Below are positions 8,075 to 16,187 of a stretch of 64,000 bases of DNA, in pieces. Each line of letters opens with the position of its first letter. Position 1 is the stretch's first letter. A program made the position numbers and the translations under genes. This stretch comes from Variovorax paradoxus (lineage in GTDB: Bacteria; Pseudomonadota; Gammaproteobacteria; Burkholderiales; Burkholderiaceae_C): positions 883,001-947,000 of the forward strand of contig NZ_CP091716.1 of assembly GCF_022009635.1 (NCBI RefSeq). Reading direction: 5' to 3'. Below the pieces are notes generated by a model that was not told where the DNA came from, searched no databases, and was given only the letters and a program-made list of their open reading frames with translations.

Positions 8075-9298
8075 ATGACCCTTTCGAAGAATCCCCCCTC
8101 CGTGCTGCTGGTCGGCGGCGGCATCGGCGGCATGGCCGCGGCGCTGGCACTGGCGCGCCTTGGCGTGTCCATCGACCTGCTGGAGCAGAGCGCCACCATC
8201 GGCGAGATCGGCGCCGGCCTGCAGCTCGGGCCCAATGCCTTCGCGGCGCTCGACGCGCTGGGCGTGGGCGAGGCGGTGCGCCGGGGCTCGGTGTTCACCG
8301 ACCGGCTGGTGATGATGGACGCCGTCGACTGCGGCGAAGTGGCCTCGGTGCCGGTGGGCGAAGCCTTCCGCGCGCGCTTTCGCAATCCGTATGCGGTGAG
8401 CCATCGCGCCGACCTGCACGGCGCCATCCATGAAGCGGTGAAGCAGCATCCGCTGATCCGCTTCCACACCTCCGCGCAGGTCGAGTCGATCGACACCGGC
8501 GCCCAGAGCGTGACGGCCGTCACCACCGACGGCCGCCGCTTCAAGGCCGATGCCATCGTCGGCTGCGACGGCGTGAAGTCGGTGGTGCGCGCCAGGCTCA
8601 TCGGCGACGCGCCGCGCGTGTCGGGCCACGTGGTCTACCGCGCGGTAGTGCCCGCCGCCGACATGCCGGCCGACCTGTGCTGGAACGCGCCGGTGGTCTG
8701 GGCCGGCCCCAACTGCCACCTGGTGCACTACCCGCTGCGCCACGGCGAGCAATACAACCTGGTCGTCACCTTCCACAGCCGCGAGCGGGAAGAGTGGGGC
8801 GTGACCGACGGCAGCAAGGAAGAAGTGCTGTCGTACTTCGAGGGCGTGCATGCGCGCCCGCGCCAGCTGCTCGACCGCCCGACCTCGTGGCGCCGCTGGA
8901 GCACCGCCGACCGCGACCCCGTGGAACGCTGGAGCGACGGCCCTGCCACGCTGCTGGGCGACGCGGCGCATCCCATGATGCAGTACCTCGCGCAGGGCGC
9001 CTGCATGGCGCTCGAAGACGCGGTGACGCTGGGCGAAGCCGTGAAGGCCTGCGATTTCGACATGGTCGCCGCGTTCAAGTTGTACGAAGCAGCGCGCGTT
9101 GCCCGCACGGCGCGCGTGGTGCTGTCGGTGCGCGAGATGGGCCGCATCTATCACGCCAAGGGCGTGGAGCGGCTGGTGCGCAACAGCCTCTGGACCGGCC
9201 GCACGCCCGAACGCTTCTACGATGCGGTCGAGTGGCTGTACGCATGGCGGCCCGAGCATTGCCTGGACGATGCGCCCCCGGCGCTTTCGCCGCGCTGA
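8075..9298 (+). CDS. FAD monooxygenase, likely 3-hydroxybenzoate 6-hydroxylase
   Basis: 407 residues. Flavoprotein aromatic hydroxylase motifs are complete: N-terminal Rossmann GGGIGGMAAALALARLG, the middle DG motif (GCDGVKS, about residue 170) and the second FAD motif GDAAHPMMQYLAQGACMALEDA (about residues 292-313). Salicylate hydroxylases look similar, but linkage to gentisate dioxygenase and fumarylpyruvate hydrolase argues for an enzyme making gentisate, i.e. para-hydroxylation of 3-hydroxybenzoate with NADH. It has no Rieske partner, so it is not a multicomponent salicylate 5-hydroxylase. Confidence 0.88.
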   Translation: MTLSKNPPSVLLVGGGIGGMAAALALARLGVSIDLLEQSATIGEIGAGLQLGPNAFAALDALGVGEAVRRGSVFTDRLVMMDAVDCGEVASVPVGEAFRARFRNPYAVSHRADLHGAIHEAVKQHPLIRFHTSAQVESIDTGAQSVTAVTTDGRRFKADAIVGCDGVKSVVRARLIGDAPRVSGHVVYRAVVPAADMPADLCWNAPVVWAGPNCHLVHYPLRHGEQYNLVVTFHSREREEWGVTDGSKEEVLSYFEGVHARPRQLLDRPTSWRRWSTADRDPVERWSDGPATLLGDAAHPMMQYLAQGACMALEDAVTLGEAVKACDFDMVAAFKLYEAARVARTARVVLSVREMGRIYHAKGVERLVRNSLWTGRTPERFYDAVEWLYAWRPEHCLDDAPPALSPR

Positions 9299-9351
9299 AA
9301 CCTGTTCCCTTCATCATCACTATTCGAGGCCAAAGGCCCAGGAGACAAAGC

Positions 9352-10338
9352 ATGAATTTCTCGCGCGCACTGCTGACCGGCGCCCTTGCCGTGACCGTCG
9401 CCACAGCCGCCACCGGCGCGCTGGCACAGGCCGGCGATTTTCCGAACAAGCCCGTGACGCTGGTCACGCCCTTCGCGGCCGGCAGCGGCCCCGACGCGGT
9501 GCTGCGCCTGGTGTCCGACAAGCTCGCGCGCCTGTGGGGCCAGCGCGTGCTGATCGACAACAAGCCTGGCGGCGGCGGCTTCATCGCCATCGACCAGGCA
9601 CGCCGCGCCGCGCCCGACGGCTACACGCTGCTGCAGCTGGACAGCGAGCACATCGCCGCGCTGCCGCACCTGTACAAGTCGAAGAACTTCGTGACGCTGC
9701 AGCACTTCGACCCGGTGGCTTCGCTGTTTCGCACGCCCTTCTTCGTGGCCGTGGGCACCGACTCGAAGTGGAAGAACATGGGCGACCTGATCGCCGCCGC
9801 CAAGGCCGACCCGGATGCCATCGTCTATGGCTCGTGGGGCGTCGGCAGCCCGGGCCACCTGGGCGCGCAGCAGCTCGAAGCGCTCTCCGGCATCCGCATG
9901 CGCCACGCGCCGTACCGCGAGGTGTCGCAGCTTTATTCCAACGTGGGAACCGGCGAGGTGCCGTGGGCCTTCGCCAGCATTCCGTCGAGCCAGGGCATCT
10001 ACAAGGCCGGCAAGCTGCGCTACCTGGCCGTGGCCGCGCCCCGCCGCATTCCGCAGATGCCCGACGTGCCGACCATGGCCGAGGCCGGCGGCCCGGCCTC
10101 GCTGGAAGTCAATTCCTTCGTGTCGCTGCTCGCGCCCAAGGGCGTGTCGGCGGCCGTGAAGGCGAAGATCAACGCCGACGTGGCCAAGGTCATCGCCGAT
10201 CCAGAAATCCGTGCCCGCTTCGACACCTTCGCCTTCGAGCCGCTGGCCTGGTCGCCCGAGGAAATCGAGCGCAATGCCGAGGCCAAGTCGAAGGTGTACG
10301 GCGAGCTGGTGCGCAGGGGCAACATCAGCCTCGATTAG
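9352..10338 (+). CDS. Bug-family periplasmic solute receptor (TTT type)
   Basis: 328 residues with a signal peptide cleaved after GALAQA (about residue 26). Bug/TctC marks are clear: FPNKPVTLVTPFAAGSGPD at the mature start, the RVLIDNKPGGGGFIA loop, and the YGSWGVGSPGHLGAQQLEALSG segment. These proteins bind carboxylates in a pincer cleft. AGGAGA precedes the start. It follows the 3-hydroxybenzoate hydroxylase by 53 nt, so an aromatic acid is a likely ligand. No TctA/TctB membrane genes are nearby; orphan Bug receptors are common in Comamonadaceae and Bordetella. Confidence 0.93.
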   Translation: MNFSRALLTGALAVTVATAATGALAQAGDFPNKPVTLVTPFAAGSGPDAVLRLVSDKLARLWGQRVLIDNKPGGGGFIAIDQARRAAPDGYTLLQLDSEHIAALPHLYKSKNFVTLQHFDPVASLFRTPFFVAVGTDSKWKNMGDLIAAAKADPDAIVYGSWGVGSPGHLGAQQLEALSGIRMRHAPYREVSQLYSNVGTGEVPWAFASIPSSQGIYKAGKLRYLAVAAPRRIPQMPDVPTMAEAGGPASLEVNSFVSLLAPKGVSAAVKAKINADVAKVIADPEIRARFDTFAFEPLAWSPEEIERNAEAKSKVYGELVRRGNISLD

Positions 10339-10421
10339 CAAGCCCGCGTCTTGCCCGGTGTTCCCCCAGGCAGTTAAGCTGGCCCTCTTTGCCTTTTGAT
10401 AACTTTTTCACACTTTTCTCC

Positions 10422-11399
10422 ATGTCCGTCACCAAGAGAGCCCTCCTGATCGCCTGCGGCCTGGCCGCCGCCTCCGTGCTGCCGATGACCGCCAGCGCAC
10501 AGAACGCCGCCTGGCCGAACAAGCCGATCCGCCTGCTCGTGGGCTTCCCCGGCGGCTCCACGCCCGACATCGCCGCGCGCACCATCGCCGAGCCGCTGTC
10601 GAAGGCGCTGGGCCAGCCGATCGTGGTGGACAACAAGGCCGGCGCGTCGGGCAACATCGCCGCCGACCAGGTCGCCAAGGCCACCGACGACCACACGCTG
10701 GGCATCGTCATCAACGGCAACCTCACGTCGTCGAAGATGCTGTACGCCAAGCTGCCGTACGACCCGGTCAAGGACTTCACCTACCTGTCGCTGATCGCGA
10801 CCGCGCCGCTGGTGCTGGTGGCGCAGAACAACCTGCCCTCGGGCGCCGCCTTCTTCGAGGAAGGCCGCAAAGCCGGCGACAAGTGGAACTACGGCTCGGT
10901 GGGCATCGGCTCGGTCGGCCACCTGGGCATGGAACTGCTCAAGACCCGCGTGCCCGGCTTCAAGCCAGAGCACGTGCCCTACCAGGGCAATCCGCAGGTC
11001 ATCACCGCCATGCTGGGCGACCAGGTGCAGATGGGCCTGATCCCGCCGGGCGTGGCCATGCCGCAGATCAAGGCCGGCAAGCTCAAGGCCATCGGCCTGA
11101 CCGGCGGCCGCAGCGCGCTGGTGCCCGAGATCCCGCCGCTGTCGGACGCCGGCGTGAAGGACTTCAACCTCGAAGTGTGGGTGGCGCTGCTCGGCCCGGC
11201 CAACCTGTCGAAGACCGCGCAGGCGCGCATCAGCCGCGAGCTCGAAGTGGTCATGAAGGACCCGGACGTGCGCCGCAAGCTCTTCGAGCAAGGCTGGCAG
11301 GCCGTGGGCACCTCGCCGGACGGCATGCGCACGCGCGTGAACGAAGAGGCGGCCATCATGACCAAGATCATCAGCGCCCGCGGCATCAAGCTCCAGTAA
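10422..11399 (+). CDS. Second Bug-family periplasmic solute receptor
   Basis: 325 residues with a signal peptide ending near TASAQN (about residue 24). Mature start WPNKPIRLLVGFPGGSTPDI, followed by IVVDNKAGASGNIAADQVAK and WNYGSVGIGSVGHLGMELLK, all typical of Bug proteins. It differs clearly from the preceding Bug receptor, so the two probably bind different ligands. The 83-nt gap before it is T-rich and lacks an evident Shine-Dalgarno. Its stop overlaps the next start (TAATG), tying it to the flavoprotein. Confidence 0.93.
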   Translation: MSVTKRALLIACGLAAASVLPMTASAQNAAWPNKPIRLLVGFPGGSTPDIAARTIAEPLSKALGQPIVVDNKAGASGNIAADQVAKATDDHTLGIVINGNLTSSKMLYAKLPYDPVKDFTYLSLIATAPLVLVAQNNLPSGAAFFEEGRKAGDKWNYGSVGIGSVGHLGMELLKTRVPGFKPEHVPYQGNPQVITAMLGDQVQMGLIPPGVAMPQIKAGKLKAIGLTGGRSALVPEIPPLSDAGVKDFNLEVWVALLGPANLSKTAQARISRELEVVMKDPDVRRKLFEQGWQAVGTSPDGMRTRVNEEAAIMTKIISARGIKLQ

Positions 11400-12748
11400 T
11401 GCCAGTCCAGACCCTGCACGAACCGGCGCGCGAGCTGCCGGTGTTCGGCACATACGACGTGGTGGTGGTCGGCGGCGGCCCCGCCGGCATCGCCGCTGCC
11501 GTGAGCGCCGCGCGCCACGGCGCGAATACGCTGCTGGTCGAGCGCTACGGCTTCCTCGGCGGCATGGGCACCGCGGGCGGCGTCACCAACTTCGCGGGCC
11601 TGTACGGCAAGCGCAAGGGCGAGATGACGCAGCTGGTGCACGGCGTGGTCGACGAACTCATCGACCGCATCGCCGGGCTCAACGGCATGAACCAGCCGCA
11701 GAACGGCATGGGCGGGCGCATCTGCGTGCGCTCGTACGACACCTCGGCGTACAAGCTCGCGGCCGACCAACTGCTCGAAGCGGCGGGCGTGAAGCTGCTG
11801 TTCCATGCATACGCTGCCGCGGTGGTTCGCGACGGCAGCCGCATCGCGGCGCTGGTGGTCGAGACCAAGTCGGGCCGCCAGGCCATCCGCGCCAACGCCT
11901 TCATCGATGCCAGCGGCGACGCCGACGTGGCCGCCTTCGCGGGCGTTCCCTTCGAGGTGGGCGACGGCCACGGCAGCGGGCTCTTTCCGACCACCATGTT
12001 CCGCATCGGCCAGGTCGACGCGCCGGCCGCGCTGGAAGCGGTGGGCGAGTTCAAGGCCATCAACGACTTCATGGCCCGCGCCGAGCAGCAGAAGCCTGGC
12101 GTCTACAAGTTCCCGCGCGAAGGCGCCATCCTGCGGCCCAACAAGGACCCGCGCGAATGGCGCGCCAACGTCACGCAGATCCGCAACGCCCAGGGCCGCG
12201 CGATGAACGGCGTCGACGCACGCGAACTCACCGAAGGCGAACTCGAAGGCCGCCGCCAGATCAGCGAATACTTCAAGTTCCTGAAGGCCGAGGTGCCGGG
12301 CTTCGCGCAATCGGCCATCGTGGAGATCGCGCCGCAGGTCGGCATCCGCGAGACGCGGCGCATCCGGGGCCTGTACGCGCTCGAGCGCGAGGACATCCTG
12401 TCCTCGGCCAAGTTCGACGACAACATCGGCCTCAATGCCTGGCCGATGGAAATGCACGCCGACGGGCGCATCGAGTGGGCCTTCCCGCGCGACGAAGACA
12501 ACGCCTACAACCACCTGCCTTGGCGCATGCTGGTGCCGCAGACGGTCGACAACCTGCTGGTGGCCGGCCGCTGCGCGTCGATGACGCACGAAGGCCAGTC
12601 GGCCGCGCGCGCCAGCGGCGGCTGCTTCGTCATGGGGCAGGCGGCGGGCACGGCGGCGGCGTCGCTGGGCGGAGATGCGTTCGCCGGCGTGGACGTGCCG
12701 GCGCTGCAGCGCAAGCTGGCGGCCGACGGCGCGGACCTCGACCGCTGA
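11399..12748 (+). CDS. FAD-dependent oxidoreductase (FAD_oxidored family)
   Basis: 449 residues, soluble. The N-terminal dinucleotide fold reads TYDVVVVGGGPAGIAAAVSA, followed by LLVERYGFLGGMGTAGGV, the signature of the FAD_oxidored (pfam12831-like) family. An ASGDADVAAFAG stretch and the C-terminal LLVAGRCASMTHEGQSAAR FAD site complete the fold. The family is poorly characterised and oxidises varied small molecules. Translational coupling to the second Bug receptor suggests it acts on whatever that receptor captures. It is the last plus-strand gene before the convergent sulfur genes. Confidence 0.85.
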   Translation: MPVQTLHEPARELPVFGTYDVVVVGGGPAGIAAAVSAARHGANTLLVERYGFLGGMGTAGGVTNFAGLYGKRKGEMTQLVHGVVDELIDRIAGLNGMNQPQNGMGGRICVRSYDTSAYKLAADQLLEAAGVKLLFHAYAAAVVRDGSRIAALVVETKSGRQAIRANAFIDASGDADVAAFAGVPFEVGDGHGSGLFPTTMFRIGQVDAPAALEAVGEFKAINDFMARAEQQKPGVYKFPREGAILRPNKDPREWRANVTQIRNAQGRAMNGVDARELTEGELEGRRQISEYFKFLKAEVPGFAQSAIVEIAPQVGIRETRRIRGLYALEREDILSSAKFDDNIGLNAWPMEMHADGRIEWAFPRDEDNAYNHLPWRMLVPQTVDNLLVAGRCASMTHEGQSAARASGGCFVMGQAAGTAAASLGGDAFAGVDVPALQRKLAADGADLDR

Positions 12749-12776
12749 GCGTTGTCGCTGCTCGGCAGCAGGGCGT

Positions 12777-13337
12777 TTATCGCCGCTCGGCAGCGGCGAG
12801 CAGCGTCTCGATCCATGCGGCGGGAATCGCGCCCGGCACGAAGGTGCCGTCGCTGAAGATCAGCGCCGGCGTTCCGTTGATCTTCAGCTTCCGGCCCAGC
12901 GCGGCGTTGCGTTGCAGTGCCGCCGCATCGCAGGCGCCCATGGCTTGCGTGGGAGCCACGCCGGCCTGCATCCAGTCTTCCCAGCGTTTCGCGCTGTCCT
13001 TGCCGCACCAGATGTCGCGCGCCTTGCGCGCCGAATCGTCGCCGAGTACCGGGTAGGGAAAGATGTAGACGGTGACGTTGCCGATGGCCTTCAGGTCGCG
13101 GTCGACGCGCTTGCAGTGGCCGCAATTCGGATCGGAGAACACCGCGATGCGGCGCTGGCCGGCGCCGTGCACGATCCGGATCGCGTCCTGCAAGGGCAGC
13201 TTGTCGACGGTGAAGTCGCGGAGTTTCTCGAAGCGTCCTTCGACGGGGTCCTTGCGGTTTTCGGCCACCGCGGCGGCTGCGGCGCTCAGCACGCCGAGCG
13301 AGCAACCGGCCAGGAGAAGTGTGCGTCGCGGATTCAT
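12777..13337 (-). CDS. Exported thioredoxin-fold protein with CGHC motif (DsbC/DsbG-like)
   Basis: 186 residues from the ATG at 13337, which overlaps the stop of the upstream fusion gene (ATGA). The N-terminus is a signal sequence (NPRRTLLLAGCSLGVLSAAA), with a possible lipobox at AGC. The thioredoxin-fold active site is C72-G-H-C75 in FSDPNCGHCKRVDRDL, and the cis-Pro loop is INGTPALIFSDGTFVPG. The CGHC pair and the 'DPNCGHC' context match disulfide isomerases of the DsbC/G group, but the dimerisation domain is short. Coupled to a cysteine desulfurase fusion, it may handle periplasmic thiols or persulfides; this is inference. Confidence 0.87.
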   Translation of the reverse strand: MNPRRTLLLAGCSLGVLSAAAAAVAENRKDPVEGRFEKLRDFTVDKLPLQDAIRIVHGAGQRRIAVFSDPNCGHCKRVDRDLKAIGNVTVYIFPYPVLGDDSARKARDIWCGKDSAKRWEDWMQAGVAPTQAMGACDAAALQRNAALGRKLKINGTPALIFSDGTFVPGAIPAAWIETLLAAAERR

Positions 13338-15601
13338 GGACGGATCGCCTTTTCCGATTGCGCGGCGTGTGGCCACAGCGCCAGGCCGCCGGCAAGGCTC
13401 CAGGCCTGCGCGCGGCCAAGGCGGCGCAGCGCCCTGGCTGCCTGTGCGCTGCGGTTGCCGCTGCGGCAGAAGAACAGCACCGGTGTTTCCTCCGGCAGTG
13501 CCAGCCAGCCGGGCAGTGCGTTGAGCAACCCCGACAGCGGCACGGCCCGCAGGCGAGCGTCGGGTGCCGATCCGGGTGGCTGCCCGAGCCGTTGCTCATA
13601 GGGTTCGCGCACGTCGACCAGCAGCATGTCGGGTTGCTGCAAGCGCAGGGCCGCGAAGGCCTCCTGCGTCAGCTCCGGCGTCGTCTCGGCGGTGCTGCGA
13701 TCCACCCGGGCGCCGCAGGCCATGGTCCGGTATTCGGTGAGGCCCAGGTCGCGTTCCAGCGTTTCCTTGGCACTGGCGAAGCCGGCCGCGTCCAGGCTGC
13801 CGCGCAGAACGCCGTCCAGCAGCGGCTGGGCCGCGCTCTCGATGTCCAGCGTGGTGGCGAAACGGTCGTCGTAGTCGTGGCCGGGCAGCATCAGCGTGCT
13901 CGGCGCGAGCGCCTGCGCCAGCACGCGGAGCGAGGGGCCGAATGCCGACGGCGCGCTTTGCGCGAAGTCGCTGCGCCCCAAGGCGCCCGGCATGACCGTG
14001 TCGCCGACGAAGGCCAGGCACAAGCCGTCGGTGTCGTGCAGCAGGTAGGCGGTGGAGTCCGCGGTGTGGCCGGGCGCGGCCAATCGGGTGAGGCGCAGCG
14101 CCCCCAGCACGATCTGCTGCGTGCCCAGAGGCCAGCCGAGCGCGTCCACGGCGCCCGGCTCGACCTGCTGCGCGGGCACGGCCGCGCGGAGCTCGGGGCC
14201 CGAGGATGCATGGTCGCCGTGGCTGTGGGTGTCGAGCACCGCGGCCAGCGTGTAGCCGTGGCAGCGCAGCCATTGCGTCAGTTGCCCTGTCAGCTCGGGC
14301 AGCGGATCGATGACGACGCAGCGCCTGCTGGCCGCATCGGCCAGCAGGTAGCAGCAGGCACCGTCCACCACGAAGCGGGTCAGCCGATCGGGCGGCAACG
14401 CTGAAACTTGCGGCACGGAGCCCAGGCAGCTTGCGCGCAACGATTCGCCGCAGGCCCGGATGCGGGCGCAGGCCTCGTCGATGAAGTCGCTGTCGGCGGC
14501 CGGGCCGAAAGACAGGCGCACCGCCGAGGCCGCCTGCCATCCGGGCAGCCCCATGGCTTCCAGCACATGGCTCGGCTGCGCCTTGGCGGCGCTGCAGGCG
14601 GAGCCGCCGCTCACGCGCATGTCGGCGGCATCGAACAGGTCCAGCAGCAGCTTAGAACTCAAGCCCGGCACCGAGAAATTGAGCGTCGTCGGCAGCGACA
14701 GCGCCGGCGGTGCGTTGAACACCAGGCCCGCAAAGGCGTCCCGCAGCGCCGCCGAAAGGCGCTCGCGGTAGCCGTGCAGCGTGTCGTGGTCCCTGAAGGT
14801 CCGGCCTTCTTCCAGCGCCGCCAGCACGGCGCCGAGGGCGGCGATGCCCGACATGTTCTCGGTGCCGGAGCGCAGGGCGTCTTCCTGGCCGCCGCCGGCC
14901 ATCAGCGGCGTGAAGGGCGCGCCCTGCCGCACATAGAGCAGGCCGATGCCCTTGGGGGCGTAGAGCTTGTGGCCCGAGAACGGGGCGTAGTCGATCGGCA
15001 GTTCGCCCAGCCGCAAGGGCAGCTTGCCGAGCGCCTGCACGCTGTCCACCATCCACAGCGCGGGGCTGTGCGCGAGCGCCGCGGCGATGCCGTCGAGGTC
15101 GCTCACGACGCCGGTCTCGTTGTTCGCCGCCATCGTGCAGACCAGTCCGGCGCGCGGCGCATGGACACGCAGCCAGTCCAGGTCATGGCGGCCATCGCGA
15201 CCGACGGGGATGGCCAGCACCCGCAGGTCCAGCCCCAGCAGCGCATTCCAGTGCTTCAGCGCCTCGGGCACGGCCTTGTGTTCGGTCGCGCCGTAGAGCA
15301 GGAGGTCCGGCCCCGCGTCGCCGGCCCGGCGCCGGGCGCGCAGCGCGCTCAAGGCGGAAAGCACGGCGGTCTGGATTCCCTCGGTCGCGCCGCTGAGGAA
15401 CAGCAATTGCCCGGTGGGCGCACCCGTCACCCGCCGGGCGCGCACGCGCACGGCGTCCATCAGCGCGCGGGCTTTCAGGCCGGTGCTGTGGATGCTGCTG
15501 GGGTTGCCGAAGTCGCCTGCCATGGCCTCCAGCGCAGCGGTGCGCGCCTGGGCGAGAACGGGGGTGGTGGCGTTGGCGTCTAGATAGATTTCCATGCGCA
15601 A
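13334..15601 (-). CDS. Three-domain fusion: cysteine desulfurase, persulfide-dioxygenase-like MBL, rhodanese
   Basis: 755 residues without a signal peptide. Residues 1-385 are a NifS/IscS-like class V aminotransferase: DANATTP start, SGHK with PLP Lys212, and the loop SGGSACSAAK with catalytic Cys336. Residues about 400-630 are a metallo-beta-lactamase fold: H459-x-H-x-D463-H464, then APGHT, VGDTVMPGALGRSDF and LPGHDY, the ETHE1-type persulfide dioxygenase pattern. Residues about 655-755 are a rhodanese with Cys712 in FFCRSGNRS. All three active sites look intact. Predicted flow: cysteine sulfur to persulfide, then oxidation toward sulfite and rhodanese transfer, possibly to thiosulfate. No clear Shine-Dalgarno; a Met two codons in is an alternative start. 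Divergent from a DecR-like regulator. Confidence 0.93.
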   Translation of the reverse strand: MRMEIYLDANATTPVLAQARTAALEAMAGDFGNPSSIHSTGLKARALMDAVRVRARRVTGAPTGQLLFLSGATEGIQTAVLSALSALRARRRAGDAGPDLLLYGATEHKAVPEALKHWNALLGLDLRVLAIPVGRDGRHDLDWLRVHAPRAGLVCTMAANNETGVVSDLDGIAAALAHSPALWMVDSVQALGKLPLRLGELPIDYAPFSGHKLYAPKGIGLLYVRQGAPFTPLMAGGGQEDALRSGTENMSGIAALGAVLAALEEGRTFRDHDTLHGYRERLSAALRDAFAGLVFNAPPALSLPTTLNFSVPGLSSKLLLDLFDAADMRVSGGSACSAAKAQPSHVLEAMGLPGWQAASAVRLSFGPAADSDFIDEACARIRACGESLRASCLGSVPQVSALPPDRLTRFVVDGACCYLLADAASRRCVVIDPLPELTGQLTQWLRCHGYTLAAVLDTHSHGDHASSGPELRAAVPAQQVEPGAVDALGWPLGTQQIVLGALRLTRLAAPGHTADSTAYLLHDTDGLCLAFVGDTVMPGALGRSDFAQSAPSAFGPSLRVLAQALAPSTLMLPGHDYDDRFATTLDIESAAQPLLDGVLRGSLDAAGFASAKETLERDLGLTEYRTMACGARVDRSTAETTPELTQEAFAALRLQQPDMLLVDVREPYEQRLGQPPGSAPDARLRAVPLSGLLNALPGWLALPEETPVLFFCRSGNRSAQAARALRRLGRAQAWSLAGGLALWPHAAQSEKAIRP

Positions 15602-15657
15602 ATTCTGCGCAGTCGCATGTAGAAGGAGCTTGCGTACTAGACTCGGAATCAGTAAAT

Positions 15658-15678
15658 AAATAGAACGAAATTCTATTT
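15658..15678. promoter_or_regulatory. Inverted repeat in the fusion/Lrp divergent promoter
   Basis: AAATAGAA and TTCTATTT form perfect 8-bp arms around CGAAA, in an AT-rich island immediately before the Lrp-type ATG at 15682. Position and symmetry suit an Lrp/DecR-type autoregulatory operator that could also control the divergent desulfurase fusion. Confidence 0.6.
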
Positions 15679-15681
15679 TTC

Positions 15682-16158
15682 ATGAAGAAGATAAAAATTG
15701 ATTCCATAGACCGAAAGCTCCTGGAACTGCTGCAAACGAATGCCGAACGGCAGGTCGCCGATCTCGCCGCGCAGGTCGGGCTGTCGCAAACGCCTTGCTG
15801 GCGGCGCATCCAGCGCCTGAAGGAGGCCGGGGTGATCACCAGGAGCGTGACGCTGCTGGACCCGCAGAAGGTGAACGTGGGCGTGACGGTGTTCGTCGCC
15901 GTGCGCACCAGCACGCACACGCAGGCCTGGTTCGACCGGTTCAAGGCCGCGGTGGACGTCATTCCCGAGGTCGTCGAGTTCTACCGCATGAGCGGAGAGA
16001 TCGACTACCTGCTGCGCGTGGTCGTCCCGGACATCGGCGCCTACGACAAGGTCTACAAGCGCCTGATCGCCGACACGCACCTGTCGGACGTCAGTTCCAG
16101 CTTTGCGATGGAGGAGATCAAGTTCACCACCGCATTGCCGCTTTCCTATGCGGAGTAG
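15682..16158 (+). CDS. Lrp/AsnC-family regulator, DecR-like
   Basis: 158 residues, standard for the family. An N-terminal HTH (residues 5-50: IDRKLLELLQ, then LSQTPCWRRIQRLKEAGVI) is followed by a RAM/AsnC effector domain (VGVTVFVAVRT to the C-terminus). The stretch LLDPQKVNVG, the FYRMSGEIDYLLRV motif and the SDVSSSFAMEEIKFTTALP tail closely follow E. coli DecR (YbaO) as I remember it, which senses cysteine and induces cysteine detoxification. Divergence from a cysteine desulfurase fusion supports the same role here. Confidence 0.92.
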   Translation: MKKIKIDSIDRKLLELLQTNAERQVADLAAQVGLSQTPCWRRIQRLKEAGVITRSVTLLDPQKVNVGVTVFVAVRTSTHTQAWFDRFKAAVDVIPEVVEFYRMSGEIDYLLRVVVPDIGAYDKVYKRLIADTHLSDVSSSFAMEEIKFTTALPLSYAE

Positions 16159-16187
16159 GCCAGTGGCGCGCTAGAGTCCGGGGCTTG

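Noticed and set aside
6182..9259. A 1025-codon minus-strand frame opposite the gentisate operon
   Set aside because: It covers three well-supported genes on the other strand and encodes no recognisable domain.
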